A stretch of 44,934 nucleotides of DNA, taken from Flavobacteriales bacterium (GTDB lineage Bacteria; Bacteroidota; Bacteroidia; Flavobacteriales_D; Crocinitomicaceae). Below are positions 16,134 through 25,199 of this stretch, piece after piece. The stretch is taken from positions 1-44,934 of the forward strand of contig CANMTO010000017.1 of the NCBI GenBank assembly GCA_947500755.1. The letters are read 5' to 3'. The notes under the pieces are model-generated. The model was not told the DNA's origin. It worked only from the letters and a program-made list of their open reading frames with translations, and did no database searches. Within the stretch, counting starts at the first letter, position 1. Every line of letters starts with the position of its first letter. The position numbers and the translations under genes are program-made.

Positions 16134-17150
16134 ATGGAATTGGTTTATCATGATATTTCACGCATCGACGAAATAAAATCGTTCATTCAGGAATGGGAAA
16201 ATGGGTCAGACTACATAAGCTGTAACACTTCTGGATCTACCGGTGCACCTAAACTCATTCAATTATCAAAAAAACAACTCACTCATTCCGCGATGCGCAC
16301 CATTGAATACTTTGAATTAAGGGCGGGTATGAAAGCCGGATTAGCCTTATCGCTGGATGGAATTGCAGGTAAACTTATGGTGGTACGATCCATGCTTGCT
16401 CAGCTAGAACTCCATGTGCTGCCCGTTAAAAAAAACCCATTAGCAGCGGTAGAAACCTCCTTAGACTTTATCGCTCTTGTACCTACTCAGGCTATTGCGT
16501 TCCTGAGCGATTCAAAGGATCGTCAGAAAGAAACAACCCTATTAATTGGAGGAGCACCCCTCACCAGTACACAACATCAATCCATCTTTAGCTATTGGAA
16601 ACATGCCTATCAAAGTTATGGAATGACCGAAACTGCATCGCACGTAGCACTTCGACAAATCACCGCTGATGAAGATGCCCCCTATTATGCCATGAACGGA
16701 ATTAGCTTTGACCAAGAAAACTCACACTTGGTGATTTATTGCCGAGATTTTGACAAGGGAGGCGGAGGCGTACATACCACAGATTCTGTAGAACTGTTGT
16801 CCCCTGATTCATTTCGGTATATCGGCAGAAAAGATTTTGTGATCAATGTAGCGGGTAACAAGGTCCATCCGGAAGAAGTAGAACGCAAATTAAACGGATA
16901 TATCGCCGGAGAATTTATGATCATTCCGTTTCAAGACAATGACTATGGTCAGGGCATTGGTTTAGTTCTCACCACGGAGGGTAATGCATTATCCATCGAA
17001 GGATTCAAAGCGATCGAGGGGATAAAAGCCTATGAAATCCCAAGAAAGCAGACGATTCTAGACCAATTGGAGCGAAATATCAACGATAAACTAGACCGCA
17101 AATCCATGATCGAAGCGGGGAAATCCTATGTCTGGCAGCCAATACTATAA
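16134..17150 (+). CDS. menE: AMP-binding ligase, MenE-like (o-succinylbenzoate-CoA ligase)
   Basis: A 338-residue ANL-superfamily adenylating enzyme. The phosphate loop TSGSTGAPK is near residues 33-41, YGMTETASHVA near 161-171 and the hinge region YIGRKDFVINVAGNKVHPEE near 228-247. The C-terminal catalytic lysine is expected in NDKLDRKSM. It lacks most of the N-terminal subdomain of typical 450-500-residue members, a form often named MenE in this phylum. MenE activates o-succinylbenzoate in menaquinone synthesis. No other men genes are in the window, so the assignment rests on family resemblance. It begins one base after the dnaX stop and overlaps the next gene by 23 bases. Confidence 0.75.
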   Translation: MELVYHDISRIDEIKSFIQEWENGSDYISCNTSGSTGAPKLIQLSKKQLTHSAMRTIEYFELRAGMKAGLALSLDGIAGKLMVVRSMLAQLELHVLPVKKNPLAAVETSLDFIALVPTQAIAFLSDSKDRQKETTLLIGGAPLTSTQHQSIFSYWKHAYQSYGMTETASHVALRQITADEDAPYYAMNGISFDQENSHLVIYCRDFDKGGGGVHTTDSVELLSPDSFRYIGRKDFVINVAGNKVHPEEVERKLNGYIAGEFMIIPFQDNDYGQGIGLVLTTEGNALSIEGFKAIEGIKAYEIPRKQTILDQLERNINDKLDRKSMIEAGKSYVWQPIL

Positions 17151-17967
17151 AATACTTGGACTAGAACCCACATCCACCGATGCGGAGGTAAAACGTCGGT
17201 TTCGAGTATTGGCAAAACAGTACCATCCGGATCTAAATCCTGACCACGATGCAACAGAGATCTTTCAACGGCTCTTAGATGCCTATGAGCGCATCTTAAA
17301 AAAGGAGTTCAAGGATACTAAACCAGTGCAAGGCACCCACCGAGGAAAAAGCCAACAAGAACAGCACAGCGAATTCCATAGAAAAGCCTGGGAACGATAT
17401 GAACGGATGCGGCGGGAACAAGAAGCCTATTCTAATGACGTATTTAAGGCGTTTATCAGTGGATATCGAATGCAATTAAAACGCATCATTGCTTTAATTT
17501 GCTTTGGATTGCTTTGCGTATTGATTGCGGATGAAATAGTTCCGTTGAAATCCGTAAATGATCAAGTAGTAAACTACAATTCAACGAGTTATCAAAGTTT
17601 TACGCATGGTTATGTACATGAAATAACCACGAAATATGGTCATCATTTTTTTATAGCGAATTACAATCCGAAAAGCTTTAATAAACATCCAAGAATTAGA
17701 TATTACCAAACAGCAATATCCCGCTCAGATGTTTGTGTAACTCATCAAGGACAGCTTATAGAAGTGCATTTCACCTATTATTGGGCTCGCGTGTTTTTAT
17801 ATGTCATTTTTAGTCTTGGAATACTTATTCCATTCTATAAAAAAGATACGATATTCTTATATCTTTCGACCTATATGAGTTTATTCATAATTTCTAGCAT
17901 TGTACTAAGCTACCTGCTACTGAACTATCGTATACTTTCAATAATCACCCTAGGGAATTGGCCATGA
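17128..17967 (+). CDS. Membrane-anchored J-domain protein
   Basis: A 279-residue protein with an N-terminal J domain (residues 4-55: YYKILGLEPTSTDAEVKRRF, then KQYHPDLNPDHD with the essential HPD). A charged linker follows, then about three membrane segments near 112-131, 222-240 and 248-271. A periplasmic or loop region of about 85 residues lies between the first two. There are no glycine/phenylalanine or zinc-finger regions as in DnaJ itself. It presumably recruits an Hsp70 to the membrane; the client is unknown. It starts 23 bases inside the menE-like gene and ends 10 bases inside nth. Confidence 0.82.
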   Translation: MSGSQYYKILGLEPTSTDAEVKRRFRVLAKQYHPDLNPDHDATEIFQRLLDAYERILKKEFKDTKPVQGTHRGKSQQEQHSEFHRKAWERYERMRREQEAYSNDVFKAFISGYRMQLKRIIALICFGLLCVLIADEIVPLKSVNDQVVNYNSTSYQSFTHGYVHEITTKYGHHFFIANYNPKSFNKHPRIRYYQTAISRSDVCVTHQGQLIEVHFTYYWARVFLYVIFSLGILIPFYKKDTIFLYLSTYMSLFIISSIVLSYLLLNYRILSIITLGNWP

Positions 17968-18608
17968 CAAAAAAAGAAAAAGCACAGTACATACAGACGG
18001 AATTAGAAAAACTATACCCTGAAACCCCGGTCCCACTTGATCATACCGATGCATATACCCTACTGATTGCGGTACTGCTTTCTGCGCAATGCACAGACGA
18101 ACGGGTAAATACCATAACGCCACTTTTATTCTCGAAAGCGAACACCCCTCAGAAAATGGTCTTACTCTCTGTGGCAGAAATCAAGGAAATTATTCGGCCT
18201 TGCGGCCTATCGCCCGCTAAATCAAAAGCCATTCATCGGCTCTCAGAGTTATTGCTCGAACACCATGAGGGCCAAGTACCCGCGTCCTTCGAATCACTGG
18301 AATTCCTGCCAGGTGTTGGCCATAAAACAGCTTCTGTAGTGATGGCACAAGCCTTTGGGGTTCCCGCCTTTCCGGTAGACACACACATTCACCGGTTGCT
18401 CACGCGATGGGGCATTAGCAATGGTAAAAGCGTGGTTCAAACGGAGCGTGATGCAAAAAAATACTTTCCAAAGGAACTATGGAATAAACTACATCTACAA
18501 ATTATTTTCTACGGAAGGGCGTATAGTCCCGCCAGAAGTCCAAAGAAATCCATCGACTATATCACGGAAACGATTGGAACTGCGGCAGCAAAAAAAGCAC
18601 TAAAATAG
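17958..18608 (+). CDS. nth: Endonuclease III without the iron-sulfur cysteines
   Basis: A 216-residue base-excision repair glycosylase/AP lyase for oxidised pyrimidines. The helix-hairpin-helix LPGVGHKTA carries the catalytic lysine and VDTHIHRLL the catalytic aspartate. LLSAQCTDERVN and GLSPAKSKAI are further family motifs. E. coli Nth ends with a C-x6-C-x2-C-x5-C [4Fe-4S] cluster. Here the C-terminus reads FYGRAYSPARSPKKSIDYIT and contains no cysteine at all, and the other two frames of that stretch do not supply one. The cluster is therefore absent rather than lost by a frameshift. Activity is still expected because the catalytic residues are kept. Confidence 0.93.
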   Translation: MAMTKKEKAQYIQTELEKLYPETPVPLDHTDAYTLLIAVLLSAQCTDERVNTITPLLFSKANTPQKMVLLSVAEIKEIIRPCGLSPAKSKAIHRLSELLLEHHEGQVPASFESLEFLPGVGHKTASVVMAQAFGVPAFPVDTHIHRLLTRWGISNGKSVVQTERDAKKYFPKELWNKLHLQIIFYGRAYSPARSPKKSIDYITETIGTAAAKKALK

Positions 18609-18643
18609 TTATAAACAACCCTAGAAAAGTACGTCACTTTTTG

Positions 18644-18651
18644 TACATTTG
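18644..18651 (+). promoter_or_regulatory. -7 box of dnaB
   Basis: TACATTTG, a perfect match, 43 bases before the dnaB ATG. No clear -33 element is seen. Confidence 0.5.
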
Positions 18652-18694
18652 AACGTTGGTTAACCTCGACACCATTCACTCAATACATCATATT

Positions 18695-20245
18695 ATGGAA
18701 CCTCAAGATACCTCGCGTAAACCGAGTACACGCGCTAAAGTGGCGAACGCATTCAGCAATGAAATGGGCCGTATTCCCCCGCAAGCAGTAGACTTGGAAC
18801 AAGTAGTTTTAGGTGCGATGATGCTGGAACGCAACGCGGTGAACGATACCATAGACATTTTAAATGAGCAGAGTTTCTACGATCCGAAACATCAATATAT
18901 ATTTAAGGCGATTCGGGATTTATTTGCTTCTACCAGTCCGGTCGACTTAGTGACCGTTACGGAACGTCTTGCTAAAAACGGGGAATTAACCGCCGCCGGT
19001 GGGGTCGGGTACGTATCGCAATTAACCAATCGCGTAGCCTCTTCTGCACACATACAATACCATGCACGAATTATCTCTGAAAAATTCATTAAGCGTGAAT
19101 TAATTCGAGTGAGCACAGAAATCTTGAAAGATGCGTATGACGATACGGTGGATGTGTTTGACTTGTTGAATAAATCCGAGACTGGATTGTTTCAAATTGG
19201 CGAGAACAATATGACGAAGCAAGTAAATGTGATGTCTAGTGTGGTTAAAGATGCCATTGAAGAAATTGAAAAGGCACGCGCCACGGGCGATGGTGTTTCA
19301 GGGATTCCGTCTGGGTTTATTGAATTGGATAAAATAACATCGGGGTGGCAACGATCAGACATGATTGTGGTTGCAGCGCGTCCGGGAATGGGGAAAACCG
19401 CGTTTGTACTCTCTGCCGCAAGAAACACGGCTGTACAGCACGGGAAGGGAGTTGCCATATTCTCTCTAGAGATGTCCTCGGTTCAGTTGGTGAAACGACT
19501 CATTGCCGGTGAGGCGAAAATTGATTCTGAAAAACTGAGAAAAGGAGATTTAGCGGACCATGAATTCCATCAATTACATGCCCGAATTCCAAAATTAACT
19601 GCGGCTCCGATTTTTATTGACGACACTCCGGGCTTGAGTATTTTTGATTTTCGTGCAAAATGTCGACGCCTGAAGGCGCAATACAATATTGAATTGGTAA
19701 TCATTGACTATTTACAGCTCATGTCGGCCAAGGATGGAAAGAACAATGGCAACCGAGAACAAGAAATATCTACCATCTCACGCTCTATTAAAGAGATTGC
19801 AAAAGAATTGAATATTCCGATTATTGCGCTGGCGCAGTTAAGTCGCTCGGTTGAGCAACGCGCGGGAGACAAACGTCCGCTTCTATCGGACCTTCGCGAG
19901 TCCGGTGCAATCGAACAAGACGCCGATATTGTATCGTTTTTGTATCGTCCGGAATATTACAAAATCCTTAAGGATGATTTTGGAAATTCAACCCAAGATA
20001 TGGCAGAATTTATTATTGCCAAACACAGAAATGGAAAAACAGATACCGTTCGCATGCGCTTTGAAGCGAAATATGCCCGCTTTGAAAATATGAATGATGC
20101 AAGCTCCTTGGGAGACTTTGGTGAAAACAATGCCTCGGCACTCTCCAGTTTCAATGAGGATTCGAACACCATAACCATTCAAAGTAAAATGAATCAATCC
20201 GATAAAGACTTCACCTTCAATGGTGATCAAAATGTTCCCTTCTAA
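18695..20245 (+). CDS. dnaB: Replicative DNA helicase
   Basis: A 516-residue DnaB. The N-terminal domain has IPPQAVDLEQVVLGAMMLER; the RecA-like domain has Walker A ARPGMGKT near residues 228-235, Walker B VIIDYLQLM near 333-341 and the DNA-binding/arginine-finger region LLSDLRESGAIEQDADIV. It unwinds the replication fork as a hexamer and contacts tau. The open frame starts at a TTG at 18656, but the ATG at 18695 (MEPQDTSRKP) is the likelier start. The length is slightly above the family's usual 450-500. The final codon overlaps the next gene by one base. No intein is present. Confidence 0.97.
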   Translation: MEPQDTSRKPSTRAKVANAFSNEMGRIPPQAVDLEQVVLGAMMLERNAVNDTIDILNEQSFYDPKHQYIFKAIRDLFASTSPVDLVTVTERLAKNGELTAAGGVGYVSQLTNRVASSAHIQYHARIISEKFIKRELIRVSTEILKDAYDDTVDVFDLLNKSETGLFQIGENNMTKQVNVMSSVVKDAIEEIEKARATGDGVSGIPSGFIELDKITSGWQRSDMIVVAARPGMGKTAFVLSAARNTAVQHGKGVAIFSLEMSSVQLVKRLIAGEAKIDSEKLRKGDLADHEFHQLHARIPKLTAAPIFIDDTPGLSIFDFRAKCRRLKAQYNIELVIIDYLQLMSAKDGKNNGNREQEISTISRSIKEIAKELNIPIIALAQLSRSVEQRAGDKRPLLSDLRESGAIEQDADIVSFLYRPEYYKILKDDFGNSTQDMAEFIIAKHRNGKTDTVRMRFEAKYARFENMNDASSLGDFGENNASALSSFNEDSNTITIQSKMNQSDKDFTFNGDQNVPF

Positions 20246-21513
20246 TGACTAAAAAACTCGTTATATTTCTATGCTTTATTGCATTCAGTTTACAGTTGGG
20301 TGCTACCCAATTGTTGATCCCCATGGACAACAGTCAGAGCAATCACTTAAAAGCCTATGGAATTGCATATTGGTGCTTAGATAATGGCGTAGTGATGGAA
20401 TGGCTTTTGAACTATAAAGGAGGTGCTTTTTTAATTCCACATTTACAAGAAATCGAACGGGAACTAAAAATTCGGGGTGTGAAGTATCAGGTACTCACGG
20501 ATGGACAAGTGAGTTCTATAAAAACGGAAATCGCCAATCCTGAGGTGAATATGGAAGTTATTCAATTGGAAAAAGCGCCAAAAATAGCGGTCTATACGCC
20601 TCCAAACAAGCAACCGTGGGACGACGCAGTTACCATGGTACTGGAGTATGCAGAGATTAAATACGATAAGATTTATGATTCGGCCATCGTAATGGGGCTC
20701 TTACCTAAATACGACTGGTTGCACCTTCACCATGAGGATTTCACCGGTCAGTATGGGAAATTCTACAGTTCTGCTTCGTTTCAGCCTTGGTATAAAGAAC
20801 AAGTTAAGGTGGCGGAATCCAATACACGCATGTTGGGTTTCAAAAAAGTTTCACAGCTAAAATTAGCCGTTGCTCAGAACATTAAAAATTTCGTCATGGG
20901 TGGAGGATTTTTGTTCACCATGTGTAGTGGTACAGACAGTTATGACATCGCGTTGAGTGCTAATGGCGTCGATATCTGTGAAAGTATCTTTGATGGGGAT
21001 GCGGCGGATCCCAACGCTCAAAACAAGTTAGACTTTACCCGTTCCTTGGCCTTTCAGAATTTCACCTTGAATCGCGACCCCTATTTCTATGAATACTCCA
21101 ATTTGGATGCTTCCAATTTGCGTAATAATTCAACCATACGGGAGCAAGAAGATTATTTCACCTTATTTGAGTATTCTGCCAAATGGGATGTTGTTCCCAC
21201 CATGCTTACCCAATGCCACACGTCTACCGTGAAAGGATTCATGGGGCAGACCACCGATTTTCATAAGGAATTTATTAAACCAAATGTTTTGATCTTGGGC
21301 GAAACCAAATCCATTGGTACCGCACGTTACTTACATGGGGAATACGGTCAAGGGATGTGGACTTTTTATGGGGGCCACGACCCCGAAGATTATCAGCACT
21401 TTGTTGGGGACCCGCCAACCGATTTAAATTTACATCCAAATTCACCGGGCTATCGATTGATTCTCAATAATATACTGTTTCCAGCTGCAAAAAAGAAAAA
21501 AAGAAAAACATGA
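20245..21513 (+). CDS. Conserved exported Bacteroidota protein (often misnamed asparagine synthetase B)
   Basis: A 422-residue exported protein with a signal peptide (LVIFLCFIAFSLQLGATQ). It closely fits a family found across Flavobacteria that is often labelled asparagine synthetase B, but it has neither the N-terminal-cysteine glutaminase nor the synthetase domain of AsnB. Conserved blocks are NHLKAYGIAYWCLDNG, WLHLHHEDFTGQYGKFY, GGGFLFTMCSGTDSYDIAL and MWTFYGGHDPEDYQHFVGDP. The Cys in FTMCSGTDS and the His in GGHDPEDYQH recall a class I glutamine amidotransferase-like fold; this is inferred. The tail is strongly basic. It overlaps dnaB by one base and may be cotranscribed. Confidence 0.8.
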   Translation: MTKKLVIFLCFIAFSLQLGATQLLIPMDNSQSNHLKAYGIAYWCLDNGVVMEWLLNYKGGAFLIPHLQEIERELKIRGVKYQVLTDGQVSSIKTEIANPEVNMEVIQLEKAPKIAVYTPPNKQPWDDAVTMVLEYAEIKYDKIYDSAIVMGLLPKYDWLHLHHEDFTGQYGKFYSSASFQPWYKEQVKVAESNTRMLGFKKVSQLKLAVAQNIKNFVMGGGFLFTMCSGTDSYDIALSANGVDICESIFDGDAADPNAQNKLDFTRSLAFQNFTLNRDPYFYEYSNLDASNLRNNSTIREQEDYFTLFEYSAKWDVVPTMLTQCHTSTVKGFMGQTTDFHKEFIKPNVLILGETKSIGTARYLHGEYGQGMWTFYGGHDPEDYQHFVGDPPTDLNLHPNSPGYRLILNNILFPAAKKKKRKT

Positions 21514-21552
21514 TATTTCAGGGAAACTACTATGAATGTCCTTTTTTTTTAA

Positions 21553-21560
21553 TAAACTTG
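21553..21560 (+). promoter_or_regulatory. Possible -7 box of rho
   Basis: TAAACTTG matches TAnnTTTG at all but one fixed position and lies 54 bases before rho. The call is weak. Confidence 0.3.
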
Positions 21561-21614
21561 CATTCGTTATCTCTCTAGCGCTTCATTGCGTTTTTTTCAC
21601 TCATCACTACCTTT

Positions 21615-23213
21615 ATGGATATCAACGAATTATCAGGGAAAAGTTTAAATGATTTACGTGTAATTGCCGCATCATTGGGCGTTCCAAATGCACAAACACT
21701 TAAAAAAACGGAATTAATCAGTGCCCTGACCGGCAATGCGACGGATGCCCCGTCTTCCCCCGAAAACACCGTACCTGCAGAACGAAATAAAACACGTCCA
21801 CGCAAACCGAAAGAAGAAAAAACAAGCGCATTAGAGTCCTCCCCTACGCTTCCCTTTGAGCCACAAGATTCTCCTGAGCAGCAAGTTCCCACACATGAGG
21901 CACCAATTGATCAGAAAACAGCGGAGAACATAGCGGAAAAAACACCCGAAAGAACGGAACGAAAACCAAACCATCCGCCGCAACATGCACATCAGGCCTC
22001 ACGCGATCGAAAACCGTATCAACCACAGCAACAAACACACCCTACGGAAGGAGAAAAATCAGAACCCATAAAACCCAAAGAAGATTTATATGATTTGGTT
22101 GGGATCGTTACCGCAGAAGGAGTACTTGAAGTTATTCAAGACGGGTATGGATTTTTAAGATCATCCGATTATAATTATTTACCCTCTCCGGATGATATCT
22201 ACGTAAGCCAAAATCAAATCAAGTTATTTGGATTAAAAACAGGCGATACCGTAAAAGGCACGATCCGTCCACCAAGAGAAGGTGAAAAATACTTTCCTTT
22301 GGTTAAAGTAGAGTCAATCAACGGCCGGGATCCTTCATATATTCGGGACCGAGTGCCCTTCCAATACCTAACGCCCTTATTCCCCGACGAGAAATTCAAA
22401 TTAACCGGCCATGCACAGGAATCACTTTCGACGCGTGTCATGGACCTATTTGCACCGATTGGAAAAGGACAACGTGGAATGATTGTGGCTCAACCAAAAA
22501 CGGGAAAAACTATGTTATTGAAGGATGTGGCAAACGCTATTGCAGCAAACCATCCCGAAACATACCTCATCGTTTTGTTAATTGATGAACGTCCTGAAGA
22601 GGTTACAGACATGGCTCGAAGTGTCAAGGCAGAAGTTATTGCCTCAACCTTTGATGAACCGGCTGAACGTCACGTAAAAGTGGCCAATATGGTGCTTGAA
22701 AAAGCAAAACGTATGGTAGAATGCGGACATGACGTGTGTATTTTATTAGATTCTATTACGCGCCTTGCCCGTGCATACAATACCGTATCACCCGCATCCG
22801 GAAAAGTACTTTCTGGGGGTGTAGATGCCAATGCCTTACACAAACCTAAGCGCTTCTTTGGCTCTGCTAGAAAAATTGAAAACGGAGGTTCCTTATCTAT
22901 CCTTGCCACGGCGTTAACCGATACGGGATCAAAAATGGATGAAGTAATCTTTGAGGAATTTAAAGGAACAGGAAATATGGAACTTCAGTTAGACCGTAAA
23001 ATATCTAACCGAAGAATTTACCCAGCGATTGATATTACTGCTTCAGGAACCCGTAGAGAAGATTTATTGGTTGGGAAAGAGGTGCTACAACGCGTGTGGT
23101 TAATCCGAAAGTTCATTGCCGACATGAATGCGGTAGAAGCCATGGAATTCCTGAAATCCCATATGGAAAACACGAAATCCAATGAAGAGTTTTTGGTATC
23201 AATGAATAGCTAA
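21615..23213 (+). CDS. rho: Transcription termination factor Rho
   Basis: A 532-residue Rho. The N-terminal SAP-like helix bundle is [20 protein letters not shown]. An insert of about 110 residues (45-155), rich in Pro, Glu, Lys and Gln, is probably disordered and typical of the phylum. Next come the RNA-binding cold-shock domain ([20 protein letters not shown]), Walker A QPKTGKTM, Walker [17 protein letters not shown] and the Q/R-loop region [20 protein letters not shown]. It terminates transcription by 5'-to-3' ATP-driven RNA translocation. E. coli Rho is 419 residues, so the extra length is the insert. It overlaps the next gene by one base. Confidence 0.97.
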   Translation: MDINELSGKSLNDLRVIAASLGVPNAQTLKKTELISALTGNATDAPSSPENTVPAERNKTRPRKPKEEKTSALESSPTLPFEPQDSPEQQVPTHEAPIDQKTAENIAEKTPERTERKPNHPPQHAHQASRDRKPYQPQQQTHPTEGEKSEPIKPKEDLYDLVGIVTAEGVLEVIQDGYGFLRSSDYNYLPSPDDIYVSQNQIKLFGLKTGDTVKGTIRPPREGEKYFPLVKVESINGRDPSYIRDRVPFQYLTPLFPDEKFKLTGHAQESLSTRVMDLFAPIGKGQRGMIVAQPKTGKTMLLKDVANAIAANHPETYLIVLLIDERPEEVTDMARSVKAEVIASTFDEPAERHVKVANMVLEKAKRMVECGHDVCILLDSITRLARAYNTVSPASGKVLSGGVDANALHKPKRFFGSARKIENGGSLSILATALTDTGSKMDEVIFEEFKGTGNMELQLDRKISNRRIYPAIDITASGTRREDLLVGKEVLQRVWLIRKFIADMNAVEAMEFLKSHMENTKSNEEFLVSMNS

Positions 23214-23764
23214 TGAACCGCATTTATTTCATCCCGATTGGATTGGCCTTTCTTTGGATTCTCATTAAACAAATGGGTTTTACGCTCGGCTTATTTACTT
23301 TTGGAAGTGTTCAGTTTTTTGTGCTAATAAACATGTTACTGCTGACAGTAACGATTTCTACATCACTCTATCTGATCAAAAAAAAGGAAGCCAATCCCGC
23401 TAATTTTCTTCAAGACCTAAAGAAAGGAATCGGTACAGGAATGATATATACCTTGCTGGTAAGCGGGTTTATCTATGTGTTTTATGCAAAAATTCACCCT
23501 GAATACAATGCCTATCAGATAGAACAAGCGAAAGAACTGCTTGAAAATCCGAAAAACCTAGAAAAAATTCGCATGAAAAACCCTGAATTAGCGAATAAAT
23601 CTAACCAAGAAATCACCAAAATGAGCCTGCAACAAGCCAAAATGATCGCCAGCGCAAGCTTTACCTTTATCATTGGGCTTTTAGGAATGACGCTATATAC
23701 CTTATTCAATAGCATATTGATTGCTATCATTTATCGCAGGGTGTTATTCAGGAGAACCGATTGA
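23213..23764 (+). CDS. DUF4199 family membrane protein
   Basis: A 183-residue protein with about four membrane segments (for example FIPIGLAFLWILI, FFVLINMLLLTVTISTSLYL, TGMIYTLLVSGFIYVFYA and SFTFIIGLLGMTLYTLFN). The layout, and the charged helix between segments three and four, match DUF4199, whose function is unknown. The start overlaps the rho stop by one base and the end overlaps the convergent mpl gene by 21 bases. Confidence 0.8.
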   Translation: MNRIYFIPIGLAFLWILIKQMGFTLGLFTFGSVQFFVLINMLLLTVTISTSLYLIKKKEANPANFLQDLKKGIGTGMIYTLLVSGFIYVFYAKIHPEYNAYQIEQAKELLENPKNLEKIRMKNPELANKSNQEITKMSLQQAKMIASASFTFIIGLLGMTLYTLFNSILIAIIYRRVLFRRTD

Positions 23765-25123
23765 TTCAAGCAATGTCACCCCAAGGGTTTCGAAATTAAT
23801 TCCATCGAAATTCCCGGAAGACATCATGAGCAATACACACTCCTCTTGAATCTTGCTTGAAATAAAATCCAACACTTCCTGCGTTTCATTTGCCACAAAA
23901 ACACCACCGCCAAATCCCTGTAATACCTCTTCCTTACTCAGGAGCTCCAATTTTTTATGGGCTACCACCTGGGGATTAAAATAAACCAAGGAAAAATCAG
24001 CGGCACGCATAGCGTCTTGGTAATGGGGTAAAAATTCTTTTTTCAATGAAGAAAACGTGTGTAATTCCATGCATGCAATGAGCTTCTTGCTTGAATATTG
24101 TTGTTTCACCGCAGCTGTTGTAGCTTTCAATTTGGATGGGGAGTGGGCGAAATCTTTAAACATTACAAACGAACCGTTGTCAACCACCTTTTGCAAGCGC
24201 TTGCCGGCACCTGTGAAATCCGACATGGCCGTTAAAAAATCATGCGTGTTGATTCCCATTTGTTCTGACACTAACATGGCACCCATTAAATTCTGTAGGT
24301 TATGGTCGCCAAAAATCTGCAAGGGATACGCCTTGCCATTTACATGTAAGCACGTACCTTCTTCGGTCACCTCAAACGAAGGGGTATCATAGGGTATGGA
24401 ACGGGTAGATTTACGGGTGTTTTTTTCTTTTACTAAGCCCGCAATTTCTGAATCATTCGCATTAAATATCAAGCTTCCGTTGGGTTCAATCGACTGAATA
24501 AAAATCCGAAACTGATCCACATAATTGTCGAAGGTCGGAAACACATTGATGTGGTCCCACGCAATACCGCTTAACAGCGCGATATTTGGTTTATATAAAT
24601 GGAATTTAGGTCGACGATCAATGGGTGAACTCAGGTATTCATCTCCTTCTAAAATCATGAATTTAGCAGAATCTGTAAGTTGTACCATGCAATCATAACC
24701 TTCTAATTGGGCTCCAACCATATAATCCAAGGGGAAATTCAAGGATTTAGCGGCATGTAAAATCATCGAGGTAATGGTGGTTTTTCCGTGGCTTCCACCG
24801 ATGACCACCCGTATTTTGTTCTTGCTTGCCTCGTATAAATATTCTGGGTAAGAATACACAGGAATACCTAATTCCTTGGCTTTTAACAATTCCGGATTGT
24901 CTTCGCGGGCATGCATCCCAAGAATTACCGCATCCAAATGGACGGAAACTTTTTCAGGGAACCAACCAATGGCTTCAGGTAACATTCCTTCTCGTTCCAA
25001 ACGAGACTTTGAAGGGTCTAAAATTTCGTCGTCCGAACCCGTAATATTATTTCCTTTTCGGTGTAAGGCAATGGCTAAATTGTGCATCGCACTTCCTCCA
25101 ATCGCAATAAAATGAATGTTCAT
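23744..25123 (-). CDS. mpl: UDP-N-acetylmuramate:L-Ala-gamma-D-Glu-meso-Dap ligase
   Basis: A 459-residue Mur-ligase-family enzyme. It has an N-terminal Rossmann region (HFIAIGGSAMHNLAIAL), the ATP loop GGSHGKTT at 109-116, LEGDEYLSSPIDRRPKF and the C-terminal KDFAHSPSKLKATTAAV. The combination IGGSAM with DEY and FAHSP is typical of Mpl rather than MurC. Mpl reattaches recycled tripeptide to UDP-MurNAc in the cytoplasm. With murQ at 3930 it indicates active cell-wall recycling. Its 3' end overlaps the DUF4199 gene on the other strand. Confidence 0.9.
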   Translation of the reverse strand: MNIHFIAIGGSAMHNLAIALHRKGNNITGSDDEILDPSKSRLEREGMLPEAIGWFPEKVSVHLDAVILGMHAREDNPELLKAKELGIPVYSYPEYLYEASKNKIRVVIGGSHGKTTITSMILHAAKSLNFPLDYMVGAQLEGYDCMVQLTDSAKFMILEGDEYLSSPIDRRPKFHLYKPNIALLSGIAWDHINVFPTFDNYVDQFRIFIQSIEPNGSLIFNANDSEIAGLVKEKNTRKSTRSIPYDTPSFEVTEEGTCLHVNGKAYPLQIFGDHNLQNLMGAMLVSEQMGINTHDFLTAMSDFTGAGKRLQKVVDNGSFVMFKDFAHSPSKLKATTAAVKQQYSSKKLIACMELHTFSSLKKEFLPHYQDAMRAADFSLVYFNPQVVAHKKLELLSKEEVLQGFGGGVFVANETQEVLDFISSKIQEECVLLMMSSGNFDGINFETLGVTLLESIGSPE

Positions 25124-25146
25124 TTTTTATGGTAAAACTACACCTG

Positions 25147-25171
25147 AAAACGCTTCCTGTAAAAAAAAGCG
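25147..25171 (-). terminator. Possible terminator after the 917-residue protein gene
   Basis: On the minus strand CGCTT (25171-25167) pairs with AAGCG (25155-25151) around an eleven-base loop, followed by TTTTC. It lies between this gene and mpl. Confidence 0.4.
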
Positions 25172-25199
25172 CAACGAATTACTGACAATGAATTTTTAA

